A stretch of DNA of 8,407 bases from Lentisphaerota bacterium. Lineage in GTDB: Bacteria > Verrucomicrobiota > Kiritimatiellia > RFP12 > UBA3636. The notes under the pieces are model-generated. The model was not told the origin of the DNA and searched no databases. It worked only from the letters and a program-made list of their open reading frames with translations. The DNA is taken from assembly GCA_012511845.1 (NCBI GenBank), contig JAAZFF010000257.1, positions 1 through 8,407 of the forward strand, read 5' to 3'. Shown here piece after piece: positions 1-6,774 of this stretch (position 1 is its first letter; the number at the start of each line of letters is the position of its first letter). The position numbers and the translations under genes were made by a program.

Positions 1-124
1 ACTCTGAATCAACCGTAAAAACACCGTCCGATATGCTTTCAAGAATCACATTTGTAGCCGCTACATCAGAAACATCATCGGTTCGCCTTGTATCATTTTT
101 TCTTTTCATTGCAATATCAGACAT
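1..124 (-). CDS. PAS-domain regulatory protein, N-terminal fragment (runs off the left edge)
   Basis: Only the first 41 codons are present. The start is ATG at 124-122. After a short polar, charged leader (MSDIAMKRKNDTRR), residues 27-41 read ILESISDGVFTVDSE. This matches the opening of a PAS sensor domain as often found at the N-terminus of sigma-54-dependent (NtrC-type) activators and of PAS sensor kinases. The AAA+ or kinase domain that would decide between these lies outside the window. The gene begins 67 bases after the GH130 stop on the same strand, so it could be the last gene of that operon and regulate the sugar genes; that role is inference. The ribosome site is weak (a GGTG about 6 bases upstream). 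A second ATG six codons in (109-107) has no better site. Confidence 0.6.
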   Translation of the reverse strand, partial: MSDIAMKRKNDTRRTDDVSDVAATNVILESISDGVFTVDSE

Positions 125-191
125 AATACACCATTATGCACGAAAATACATCTGTATTGCATGATAGCGATTCCGATTAAAAAATCTACAC

Positions 192-1151
192 TTACCTTTG
201 CAGGGCAAAATCAACCAGCTCGTTGATATGACCGAAGGCGAGCGCTATATGTGTATCGGCAGAACCGTAATATACTGCTATACGATCGCTGCCGGCATCC
301 TGTACAACAGCACACGGGAAAGTGACATTCGGCACGAGTCCTGTAGTTTCATAAGGTTTTTCAGGACCGAATATGGCTCCCTTACCGCTGCTGATCACCT
401 TCCATGGTTTATCAAGATCCAGAAGTGCTACTCCCATTCGGTATACAAAGCCGTTACACGTATTGCATACGCCATGATATATCATAAGCCAGCCCTCTGA
501 TGTTTCAATCGGGATCGGTCCCGGACCGATTTTAAGACCCTGCCACCACTCAGGTCCCTTGCTCATTACATGACGATGCTTGCCCCAATATGTGAGATCA
601 GGACTTTCGCTGTAAAATATATCTCCAAACGGAGTGTGACCAGTGTCGCTTGGACGACTCAGCATGGCGTAGTTGTCGCCTATTTTACGCGGAAAAAGCA
701 CACCATTCCTGTTGTACGGAAGAAAGGCATTCTCCAGGGGAATAAATGTTTTAAAATCATGTGTTTCAGCCAGCCCTATGGTAGGTCCGTGATAGCCGTT
801 ACACCACTGAACAATATATCTGTCATCCAGCCTGACTATACGCGGATCGTATGCGTACTCGTGTATTCCGATATGAGCATCTTCTCCCTGCAATGGAATA
901 GGCTCTGTTTCGAATGTCCAGGCAATCCCGTCATCGCTATGCCCCACAAAAAGCGTAGGCATGCCATTCTGCTGATCCCCCCTGAACACCCCTATAAATG
1001 CACCCTCATAAGATATCACAGCGCTGTTGTAAATTGCCAAAACACCAGGAATAGGACGATGTCCCGTGAGGGGATTATTATCAAAACGCCAGAGCAGTTC
1101 TGATGAACCGTCAGGTCGTGACTGCCATGGTATGGTAAATTTATCCTTCAT
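192..1151 (-). CDS. GH130 family beta-mannoside phosphorylase or hydrolase
   Basis: 319 residues, a usual length for glycoside hydrolase family 130. The family mostly phosphorolyses beta-1,4-mannosyl-glucose or beta-mannooligosaccharides to mannose 1-phosphate; some members hydrolyse beta-mannosides. Visible five-bladed propeller motifs are YNSAVI at 41-46, YDPRIVRLDD at 101-110 (Asp102 is the probable proton donor), NGVLFPRKIG at 149-158, LSRPSD at 164-169, KIGPGPIPIETSEGW at 207-221 followed by LMIYHGV, VPNVTFP at 273-279 and YYGSADTHIALA at 294-305. There is no signal peptide, so it should act in the cytoplasm. An AAGGGAG ribosome site lies nine bases before the ATG. It starts 44 bases after the lyase gene and is probably the third gene of the GH5 operon. 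Whether it is a phosphorylase or a hydrolase cannot be settled by eye. Confidence 0.9.
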   Translation of the reverse strand: MKDKFTIPWQSRPDGSSELLWRFDNNPLTGHRPIPGVLAIYNSAVISYEGAFIGVFRGDQQNGMPTLFVGHSDDGIAWTFETEPIPLQGEDAHIGIHEYAYDPRIVRLDDRYIVQWCNGYHGPTIGLAETHDFKTFIPLENAFLPYNRNGVLFPRKIGDNYAMLSRPSDTGHTPFGDIFYSESPDLTYWGKHRHVMSKGPEWWQGLKIGPGPIPIETSEGWLMIYHGVCNTCNGFVYRMGVALLDLDKPWKVISSGKGAIFGPEKPYETTGLVPNVTFPCAVVQDAGSDRIAVYYGSADTHIALAFGHINELVDFALQR

Positions 1152-1160
1152 ATCGTTAAA

Positions 1161-1167
1161 CTCCCTT
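1161..1167 (-). promoter_or_regulatory. Shine-Dalgarno site of the GH130 gene
   Basis: Reads AAGGGAG on the minus strand, nine bases before the ATG at 1151. It is a near-perfect anti-16S match and fixes the start. Confidence 0.75.
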
Positions 1168-1195
1168 GTATTGATTTATTTTAGTTTTAAAAAGT

Positions 1196-2263
1196 TTAGA
1201 GTGATCTCAGACTATATAGAGCCTTATACTGATCGAGTGAACCTTTGTCGAGTTTAGAATTCTCTACTCCCGTATCTTTGTCTATCTGGCGATAAGTCCA
1301 CGGCTTTTCTCCGGTAGCAAAAGGTTTGAGATACTCATAAGCCAGGGGGATGGATTGTCCCTCCGGTCCCAGGTAATTCCACAGATCCACGTTTACCGCC
1401 CTTGCCAGTTGTGCCAGTGTGGCAAATGCCGTCAAGTTATAAACGCTGTACGAAAATGCACGAGTACGTGCCAGTTCCAGTGGCTGACTCCCGTCGCCCA
1501 TTATCTGGATGTCTATTCGTCTTGTCGGGACTTCCAGAGCCACTTCTCTTGCGAGGTCCAGCCTTCCTGTAAACAGGGCAAAAGCAACAATCTGGGCATC
1601 CATCCACGTACCATGATTATTCTTGGCAGCCCGTTCATCAGCACCGTGTTGACTCGTCATCAGCCAATCGACATAACTGCCAAACCATCCACACAGTTCT
1701 TTCAAATCGTCATCAGGGTATTCACCTTCCTCCTGCAGATAAACAATAGCGTTTACAAGTTCGATCAACCGCACAGTTTCAATTATGCCGATACCGCGAC
1801 CATCGCATATGCCGGGAATTGCCTGTCCATAAGTGAGCGATGGATTCATTCTTGTATCTGCATCTATAAAAAACGTTCGCAACAGATCAGCTATCCGTTT
1901 CGAATATTTTTTGTCACCTGTAACAAACCACGCCGACATAAGCGTACCAACCGTTTTGACCAATCCCTCAATCCTCGCCCTGTCGTAGCCGTTACCCATC
2001 GAGTCGGGATTGAGATGTCCATCCTTTCTTATATATGGGAGTCCATCCGGATTGTCAGGATTCGGCCACCAGTATGGTCCCATGCTCCAATAATCATGCA
2101 GGGTGCCTCCAGGTGGTGGCACATCTTTATCTGTCACTCTAAAATGACCCACTTCAAGCGCCCTTTGAGCTTCAGCATAAAAGTTATCCCTGTTGCCTTC
2201 AAACTTCAAAACAGCAGATTCTCGGACGACAGATAGCGGCAGAAGAAAAAAAGAGCTTTTCAT
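1196..2263 (-). CDS. Alginate lyase superfamily protein (PL38-like polysaccharide lyase)
   Basis: 355 residues with the alpha/alpha-toroid alginate_lyase fold (PF05426 type). Characteristic stretches are HDYWSMGPYWWPNP at 56-69, GLPYIRKDGHLNPD at 74-87, AAKNNHGTWMDAQ at 212-224 and ARTRAFSYSVYNL at 265-277. By analogy with PL5 and PL38 lyases, Asn216 and His217 would neutralise and abstract around the uronate, and a tyrosine such as Tyr272 or Tyr275 would act as acid/base. The reaction would be beta-elimination of a uronic-acid-containing glycan; known relatives cleave alginate or glucuronan, and substrate is not readable here. The N-terminus has no convincing signal peptide (no cleavage motif after the short hydrophobic stretch). 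The start is ATG at 2263 with no Shine-Dalgarno motif. The gene lies 48 bases, in the same frame, after the GH5 TAG stop, so its translation may depend on the upstream gene. It ends in TAA. Confidence 0.85.
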   Translation of the reverse strand: MKSSFFLLPLSVVRESAVLKFEGNRDNFYAEAQRALEVGHFRVTDKDVPPPGGTLHDYWSMGPYWWPNPDNPDGLPYIRKDGHLNPDSMGNGYDRARIEGLVKTVGTLMSAWFVTGDKKYSKRIADLLRTFFIDADTRMNPSLTYGQAIPGICDGRGIGIIETVRLIELVNAIVYLQEEGEYPDDDLKELCGWFGSYVDWLMTSQHGADERAAKNNHGTWMDAQIVAFALFTGRLDLAREVALEVPTRRIDIQIMGDGSQPLELARTRAFSYSVYNLTAFATLAQLARAVNVDLWNYLGPEGQSIPLAYEYLKPFATGEKPWTYRQIDKDTGVENSKLDKGSLDQYKALYSLRSL

Positions 2264-2311
2264 ATTTGGAATTACATTACCAGCAGCTGATAAAATTTTG
2301 CCAGCAAGCCT

Positions 2312-3325
2312 CTACTGAGGAAACAACGATGTACATGCAACCGTCTTCTTATTGTCAGAAGTAAACAGTCCGAAGTTACCGCGGAAGTCCCAGTTCGCCC
2401 ATGCAATATCATGGCGGGTCATAACATCCAGAAAGTCAGCATACCATGCCGCACGTATTGGATCCGGCGCATGTGCGACTACACCGAACTCTCCGCAATA
2501 AAGCGGCAGGCAAGTACGCGCCGCAACAGCCAGCGGCCACATAAGATCAGCTTCTATTACGGCTGCTCCTCCAAGTGTATTCATACTCCCGACTCTTCCC
2601 TGCTGCTCAGGCGGAAGTGTATTGAAAACCGCCTGAGGCACTGCCAGTCCGGGATACTGAATCGGTCCATCATAATCCTTCAGCTGCCAGGTCCATGAAG
2701 CACGATAGTGCGTAACCGGCATCGGATGGTAATAATGAAAAGTAAGGATAATATTACGATCGTCCGCAGGGACGTCTAAAAATTCGTATTGAAAAACACT
2801 GTTCCAAAGGTTCGACCCCAGCACAAGACAACGCTGCGGCTCAAGCTCGCGAACAGCATTGTATGCTTGATGGAGAACACGGTTCCAGTCAGCCGGATCA
2901 TCGGCAACAGCCTCGTTAAGCAACTCATAAGCCACACGGTCACGCGGACGATCTTTCAGACGGTCTGAAATCTGCCGCCAACACTCCACAAAAGCTTCGG
3001 CAGCGCTCTCTTCTGTAAACAACGGCTTCGGTCCCTCATTGAAGTGATGCGTACGCAGAATATGAAGATCTATAACAGCATTAAGACCTGCCTCAAGAGT
3101 CCAGTCAAGCCCCTGCTGCAGCAAATCCCATGCTTCCTCATGCGGTTTACCCTGATCGTCCCAGAGCTGCTCTTCATCTACCGGTATACGCAAGTGGTCA
3201 AGTCCAAGTTCAACAAGTCTCCCCACATCTTCGTATGCAAACTTTTTCCTGCGCAATTCGCCTCGCGCATCACTTTGACTGAGCCAATGAGAAATATTCG
3301 TACCGCGTTTAATTTTAAATTGCAT
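2312..3325 (-). CDS. GH5 family endoglycanase (cellulase or mannanase-like)
   Basis: 337 residues from the ATG at 3325, chosen because GGGAG sits seven bases upstream; an earlier in-frame TTG at 3397 lies upstream of the predicted transcription start. Family 5 retaining glycosidase landmarks appear in order: LRIPVD at 45-50 (conserved Arg46), VIDLH at 84-88, YELLNEAV at 133-140 with acid/base Glu138, FHYYHP at 196-201, YCGEFG at 276-281 with nucleophile Glu279, and WANWDFRGNFGLF at 309-321 with the substrate-stacking tryptophan. The C-terminus is short and ends with TAG. There is no signal peptide or binding module, so it probably trims imported beta-glucan, mannan or related oligosaccharides in the cytoplasm. 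It is the first gene of the left operon, directly behind a good promoter. Specificity within GH5 is not determined. Confidence 0.9.
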   Translation of the reverse strand: MQFKIKRGTNISHWLSQSDARGELRRKKFAYEDVGRLVELGLDHLRIPVDEEQLWDDQGKPHEEAWDLLQQGLDWTLEAGLNAVIDLHILRTHHFNEGPKPLFTEESAAEAFVECWRQISDRLKDRPRDRVAYELLNEAVADDPADWNRVLHQAYNAVRELEPQRCLVLGSNLWNSVFQYEFLDVPADDRNIILTFHYYHPMPVTHYRASWTWQLKDYDGPIQYPGLAVPQAVFNTLPPEQQGRVGSMNTLGGAAVIEADLMWPLAVAARTCLPLYCGEFGVVAHAPDPIRAAWYADFLDVMTRHDIAWANWDFRGNFGLFTSDNKKTVACTSLFPQ

Positions 3326-3332
3326 TAAGTGA

Positions 3333-3337
3333 CTCCC
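3333..3337 (-). promoter_or_regulatory. Shine-Dalgarno site of the GH5 gene
   Basis: Reads GGGAG on the minus strand, seven bases before the ATG at 3325. It decides between this start and the upstream TTG at 3397. Confidence 0.7.
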
Positions 3338-3367
3338 ATCTTTGGTGTTGCCATACAACTTAACCTT

Positions 3368-3397
3368 ATTATAAGCAAAATTAAAACATTTAAGCAA
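3368..3397 (-). promoter_or_regulatory. Sigma-70 type promoter of the GH5-lyase-GH130 operon
   Basis: On the minus strand, TTGCTT (3397-3392) and a perfect TATAAT (3373-3368) are 18 bases apart. Transcription would begin near 3361, giving a leader of about 35 bases that contains the GGGAG site. It lies in the 107-base gap between the barrel-protein gene and the GH5 gene. It is identified by eye from consensus only. Confidence 0.6.
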
Positions 3398-3432
3398 GTT
3401 TTGTAAATTACTGCTTTTTACGAAAAATTATT

Positions 3433-4434
3433 TTACTTTTCCCGTTCCTCAAATATTACTGAAACCGACATGGCAATCCCCGGATCGGTCTGCCAGTCGT
3501 AAGCATCCTCCCAGCGCGTAAAGGGTGTTATTTCTCCTACCAGCCACTTTCTCCACAGCCGCTGCCTGTAAGAGACTGACACCATCGTTGAATCCCAGCC
3601 TTTACCATGCTTAGTTTTATAAACTGTATCCCACCCATACTTGAAGACACGCTTATTGCTCAAAGGCTGGAAGAAGTTTGTAGAAAAAGTAATCTTAACA
3701 CCATCGTCGCTTTGTTTTTTTTCGCTCCAGTCAAATTTAACTCGCTGGCGCAGCAAGTTACGGGATCCTATGCTTTGATTTAAATCGAATTCTGTTCGGG
3801 ATCGCCATCCGTATTTAGTGTAGCGATAAAAGCGCTCTGTTGCACGGAAGCAAAGCGTATCTGATATATCCCGGCTGTATCGCAACCGCGGTCCTGCAAA
3901 AGGGCGGGCATGTTTTAGAACTATACCTCCGGCAAGTTCAAGGCTTAAATTGCTGCTCTGAGAGATCCCGTACTGAAGCCGCAGCGATGGACGATCGAAA
4001 CTGTTATTAAGCGAATCAGAAAAATTGCTGCTCCCTTCGAACTCATCTTCCACATCTTCATTTGCATCAAACATCAGTCTCAAGCGACGCTCCATGTTGG
4101 GTAGCGTTACTGATGCGCTGATATGGGTAGTGAATCCCAAATCATGATTGCGACTTACGCTCGCTTCCTGGCGGACTGTAAGCCGTGTACGGGTGCTTTC
4201 TTCCACATACGCAGAATCTTCAAAAAAACGATCAACGTGGCGTGACAAAAATCCTATATGCGTACTTATAGCCTGATGAGCGTTGTCCCACCCGTTGGGA
4301 ACATGCTCCGATTCTTCGTGCGGCAACTCCGCAAACACTGAAACAGCACTGTATACAAGCAGTATAATTCCGGCTGCTGCATGTAACCGACTCAGACTGA
4401 GTCTTACCGGTGATACGGAAGTAACGCGTTTCAC
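3433..4434 (-). CDS. Outer-membrane beta-barrel protein of unknown function
   Basis: 333 residues from GTG at 4434. The start gives a classical signal peptide: basic region KRVTSVSPVRLSLSRLH, hydrophobic AAAGIILLVYSAVSV (19-33) and a likely cut after VFA at 35. The mature part is made of alternating polar/hydrophobic strands rich in Arg, Tyr and Trp, for example PSLRLQYGI, GPRLRYSRD, WRSRTEFDL, NLLRQRVKFDW, DSTMVSVSYRQRL and a final IAMSVSVIFEE. This is typical of an outer-membrane barrel. It resembles conserved hypothetical barrel proteins I know from proteobacteria, but I cannot name a family. It starts 10 bases after the CBM9-like gene with a weak GGAA site, so it is probably the last gene of the GH4 operon. 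A role as an oligosaccharide pore is inference from context only. An open frame extends upstream to 4641 but overlaps the CBM9-like gene and would bury the signal peptide. Confidence 0.7.
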   Translation of the reverse strand: MKRVTSVSPVRLSLSRLHAAAGIILLVYSAVSVFAELPHEESEHVPNGWDNAHQAISTHIGFLSRHVDRFFEDSAYVEESTRTRLTVRQEASVSRNHDLGFTTHISASVTLPNMERRLRLMFDANEDVEDEFEGSSNFSDSLNNSFDRPSLRLQYGISQSSNLSLELAGGIVLKHARPFAGPRLRYSRDISDTLCFRATERFYRYTKYGWRSRTEFDLNQSIGSRNLLRQRVKFDWSEKKQSDDGVKITFSTNFFQPLSNKRVFKYGWDTVYKTKHGKGWDSTMVSVSYRQRLWRKWLVGEITPFTRWEDAYDWQTDPGIAMSVSVIFEEREK

Positions 4435-4444
4435 TGTTTTCCGA

Positions 4445-5131
4445 TTATCCGAATACAAGTACTCCGAATTTCTCCGGCTGATGATAATCCAGACGCATAC
4501 CAATATCACTCCAGCAACCCCAGTGTTCATATTTGGGATCGCCGCCGCATTTGAAAAAATTACCGCGCCATGTGGTATTTTTCTGTACTTTAAACTCTCC
4601 GGTATATGCCTTGAAAAGCGCAAAAGGAATTTTATATGCAACAGACCATGCTATCGGTTCGTGAATAACACGCTTTATTTTCCTGGGCAGCGAATGCCCT
4701 ATATCGAGCTGTTCCAGCCAGTCATCGCTTACAAAGCAGTACTTTTCAAAGCCGCCCGCCGGAATACGACGTGGGTCTTCAATAAAACTGACGTGCGGAG
4801 TTCCACCTGCATTTATTTCAAAATTGAAATATGCCGAGACAGCAGCAGGCTGCACGAAGAACTCCACACAACTGTCGTTGCAAACGAGCGACTGGGGTCG
4901 TGTTTTCAGGCTGCGGACGTGACGATCCATAACATCAAAACGCACGTACATATTTTCCGTGTCGTAAAGAACACGAAAGTAAGTCAGAGGACGATGCTCT
5001 CTTGAACTATAGTGCCATGTGTCAACGACTCCCACTTCAGCCTCATCCCACCCGGGAAGCGTTACACCCACTTCAGCCAACAAAGACGGAGGGGTGTCTG
5101 CTTTTCTTATGACGTATAGAGATGCGCTCAT
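4445..5131 (-). CDS. Stand-alone CBM9-like carbohydrate-binding protein
   Basis: 228 residues matching the carbohydrate-binding family 9-like beta-sandwich fold (PF16011 type). Landmarks are MYVRFDVMDRHV at 61-72, CNDSCVEFFVQP at 84-95, YFNFEINAGG at 101-110, VAYKIPFALF at 164-173, WRGNFFKCGG at 188-197, HWGCWSDI at 203-210 and a closing PEKFGVLVFG. The whole protein is one such domain with no catalytic module and no signal peptide. Proteins of this type are common beside glycosidases in polysaccharide loci, but their biochemical job is mostly untested. It starts at ATG 5131, 12 bases after the GH4 stop, with an AGGTG site close to the start codon, and ends 10 bases before the barrel-protein GTG. 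Translation is probably coupled along the operon. Confidence 0.85.
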   Translation of the reverse strand: MSASLYVIRKADTPPSLLAEVGVTLPGWDEAEVGVVDTWHYSSREHRPLTYFRVLYDTENMYVRFDVMDRHVRSLKTRPQSLVCNDSCVEFFVQPAAVSAYFNFEINAGGTPHVSFIEDPRRIPAGGFEKYCFVSDDWLEQLDIGHSLPRKIKRVIHEPIAWSVAYKIPFALFKAYTGEFKVQKNTTWRGNFFKCGGDPKYEHWGCWSDIGMRLDYHQPEKFGVLVFG

Positions 5132-5143
5132 GTCACCTGTTCA

Positions 5144-6694
5144 TCAGCCTTCCGGCTCAGCAATATCAAGAGCTTTACCGCTTTTGCGTTTTTTTGCTGT
5201 AGCTGCATTCCGCTTTGCCACAGTTTTCGCATCAGCATGCTCCTTGCGACAAGTTCCTGTGGTATCGAAGCGGGCAAGACTGGGTTCCCTGGAAAGACGA
5301 CGCTTTGTGGATGCGATTATGTTCTTGTACTGTGGCAACCACTTGGATTGTGCTACGAGCATGGCATCTGTCATTTGAGAAATTTCAGGAGTAGTGCAAA
5401 CAGCGCCGACGAGCGGATCGAGCATCATTGCCTGTTTCAGCAGAGCTACATCACCATGGACTGCCGCCTCTACTGCAAGTCTCTGCACATTTACTGACTG
5501 TGAACAAATCGCAGCACATCCATCAGGCAGATCTCCGAGCATCGGAATGTTTACTCCGTTGGAATCAACATAACCCGGTACTTCAACGATGCAATCATCG
5601 GGCAAATTTGTAATACAGCCATCGTTGACTACGTTGAAATGACCTCTATAACATTTTCCTGTTTCCAGCCCTTCTATGATATATGCACCGTGTTCACTTG
5701 AGCGTTTGTGTTCCGATAGTTTCCAAGGCTCTTCTGCCAGGAGTTTTGGAAATTCAGTTTCAAACCAGTTACGACCTTCTGAGCATATACGCAAGTATCC
5801 ACCCGTTTCCCCATTGATCCAGCTACCCACATCTATCCAGTTTGCGACTTCTTCAGGACGTTTTCTGTACCATGGCAGATACTCCGAAAGGTGACCATTT
5901 GATTCTGTGGAGTAATATCCGAAGTTGCGTAAAACATCTATACGAACTTTTTCAGTTTTCGAATACTCAGGATGCTTTTCAAAACCTTCCAAAAGGCGCG
6001 AGCACCAGTCCTCGCCCTTATAAATCACCTGTATATACCAGGTTTGATGGTTGATGCCGGCGCAGATGATATCTACATCTTTCATCTCCACTTTTTCGTA
6101 ATTCCTGCTGCCTGGCTTGCGCCTCTTGTTGACAAGCAATTCTATTACATTACAAATCTGCCAGTGACCCCCCTGTACTCCATGGCACAAGCCGATTGTC
6201 GGTACCCCGCCATAATGGTTGGCTGCCCATGTCAGCATGGCGTTGGGATTACCGTAACTGAGCATTATGGCTTCCGGTTTTGAGACCTCAAGTATATCTT
6301 CACACCAGTCGAGCACGGATGGAATACCTCTTTGACCATACATGATTCCACCGGCACTCAGCGTATCTCCCACGCACTGATCAACTCCGTAAGTAAGTGG
6401 GATGTCTATATCGAGTTCAAAAGCTTCCAGCCCGCCAACACGTGCTGAATTTATAACATAGTCAGCATCAGTCAAAACTTCACGTCTGTCCAGCGAGCTC
6501 GTTACTTGTGCCTTTAACCCGTTGGCACGGACATCTCGCTCAAGAAGCCGTGCAATCATGTCGAGATTACGTTTGTCTATATCGTGCAACGCAAACTCTG
6601 CATCCTGAAACTGCGGTACAACAAGCAAGTCGTGAACTAAAGTGCGTGTAAAGCCAATACTGCCAGCGCCGATGAAAGCTATTTTAAGTGACAT
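5144..6694 (-). CDS. GH4 family NAD- and metal-dependent alpha-glycosidase, possibly a glucuronidase or galacturonidase
   Basis: 516 residues. Family 4 enzymes cleave glycosides through an NAD-assisted oxidation and elimination using a divalent metal. The N-terminal Rossmann motif is IGAGSIGFTR at 8-17, with LHDID at 36-40 for the cofactor ribose. Metal ligands are expected at Cys170 and His171 (GLCHGVQGG, 168-176) and His216 (AGINHQTWY, 212-220). STESNGHLSEYLPWY (262-276) is the second-half family signature. The CHG variant of the CH motif is, from memory, associated with the alpha-glucuronidase branch rather than alpha-galactosidase (CHS); treat this as suggestive. The last about 36 residues form a tail rich in Lys, Ala and Arg, not part of the fold. 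The start is ATG at 6694 with AAGGGAG eight bases before it, and the stop is TGA. It is the first gene of the middle operon, behind its own promoter, and is predicted to be cytoplasmic. Confidence 0.92.
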   Translation of the reverse strand: MSLKIAFIGAGSIGFTRTLVHDLLVVPQFQDAEFALHDIDKRNLDMIARLLERDVRANGLKAQVTSSLDRREVLTDADYVINSARVGGLEAFELDIDIPLTYGVDQCVGDTLSAGGIMYGQRGIPSVLDWCEDILEVSKPEAIMLSYGNPNAMLTWAANHYGGVPTIGLCHGVQGGHWQICNVIELLVNKRRKPGSRNYEKVEMKDVDIICAGINHQTWYIQVIYKGEDWCSRLLEGFEKHPEYSKTEKVRIDVLRNFGYYSTESNGHLSEYLPWYRKRPEEVANWIDVGSWINGETGGYLRICSEGRNWFETEFPKLLAEEPWKLSEHKRSSEHGAYIIEGLETGKCYRGHFNVVNDGCITNLPDDCIVEVPGYVDSNGVNIPMLGDLPDGCAAICSQSVNVQRLAVEAAVHGDVALLKQAMMLDPLVGAVCTTPEISQMTDAMLVAQSKWLPQYKNIIASTKRRLSREPSLARFDTTGTCRKEHADAKTVAKRNAATAKKRKSGKALDIAEPEG

Positions 6695-6702
6695 AAATAA
6701 AT

Positions 6703-6709
6703 CTCCCTT
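6703..6709 (-). promoter_or_regulatory. Shine-Dalgarno site of the GH4 gene
   Basis: Reads AAGGGAG on the minus strand, eight bases before the ATG at 6694. It is the same heptamer as the GH130 site. Confidence 0.75.
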
Positions 6710-6728
6710 ATGAATACAACACGTCTCT

Positions 6729-6757
6729 ATACTAGCACTCCATGCTTAAGGTGTAAA
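6729..6757 (-). promoter_or_regulatory. Sigma-70 type promoter of the GH4-CBM9-barrel operon
   Basis: On the minus strand, TTTACA (6757-6752) and TAGTAT (6734-6729) are 17 bases apart, with TGC directly before the -10 (an extended -10 element). The predicted start of transcription is near 6722, giving a leader of about 28 bases with the AAGGGAG site. It lies entirely in the 80-base gap between murG and the GH4 gene, so the sugar operon does not need read-through from murG. Confidence 0.65.
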
Positions 6758-6774
6758 CAGGAATCGGAAAACAA

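Noticed and set aside
125..191. Possible hairpin or promoter (ATGCA/TGCAT arms, CATAAT box) in the gap before the PAS gene
   Set aside because: The arms are short and asymmetric, there is no T-run after them, and no acceptable -35 box pairs with CATAAT at normal spacing.
570..1103. Plus-strand open frame of 177 codons opposite the GH130 gene
   Set aside because: It is the complement of conserved GH130 coding sequence and its product resembles no protein family.
1355..2236. Open frame of 293 codons on the plus strand, antisense to the lyase gene
   Set aside because: It lies wholly opposite a gene with clear lyase motifs, and its translation is Cys/His/Ile rich with no domain and no ribosome site.
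3326..3397. 5' extension of the GH5 protein to the TTG at 3397
   Set aside because: This region holds the -35, -10 and ribosome site; the ATG at 3325 has GGGAG at good spacing and begins right at the family fold.
3403..3432. Possible terminator after the barrel-protein gene
   Set aside because: The stretch is AT-rich with only an imperfect GTAAA/TTTAC pairing and no GC stem followed by a T-run.
4435..4641. 5' extension of the barrel protein with an additional hydrophobic stretch
   Set aside because: It overlaps the conserved C-terminal end of the CBM9-like gene in another frame. Starting at GTG 4434 gives a normal signal peptide.
4283..5005. Plus-strand open frame of 240 codons spanning the barrel and CBM9-like genes
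   Set aside because: It crosses the border of two well-supported opposite-strand genes and has no recognisable protein features.
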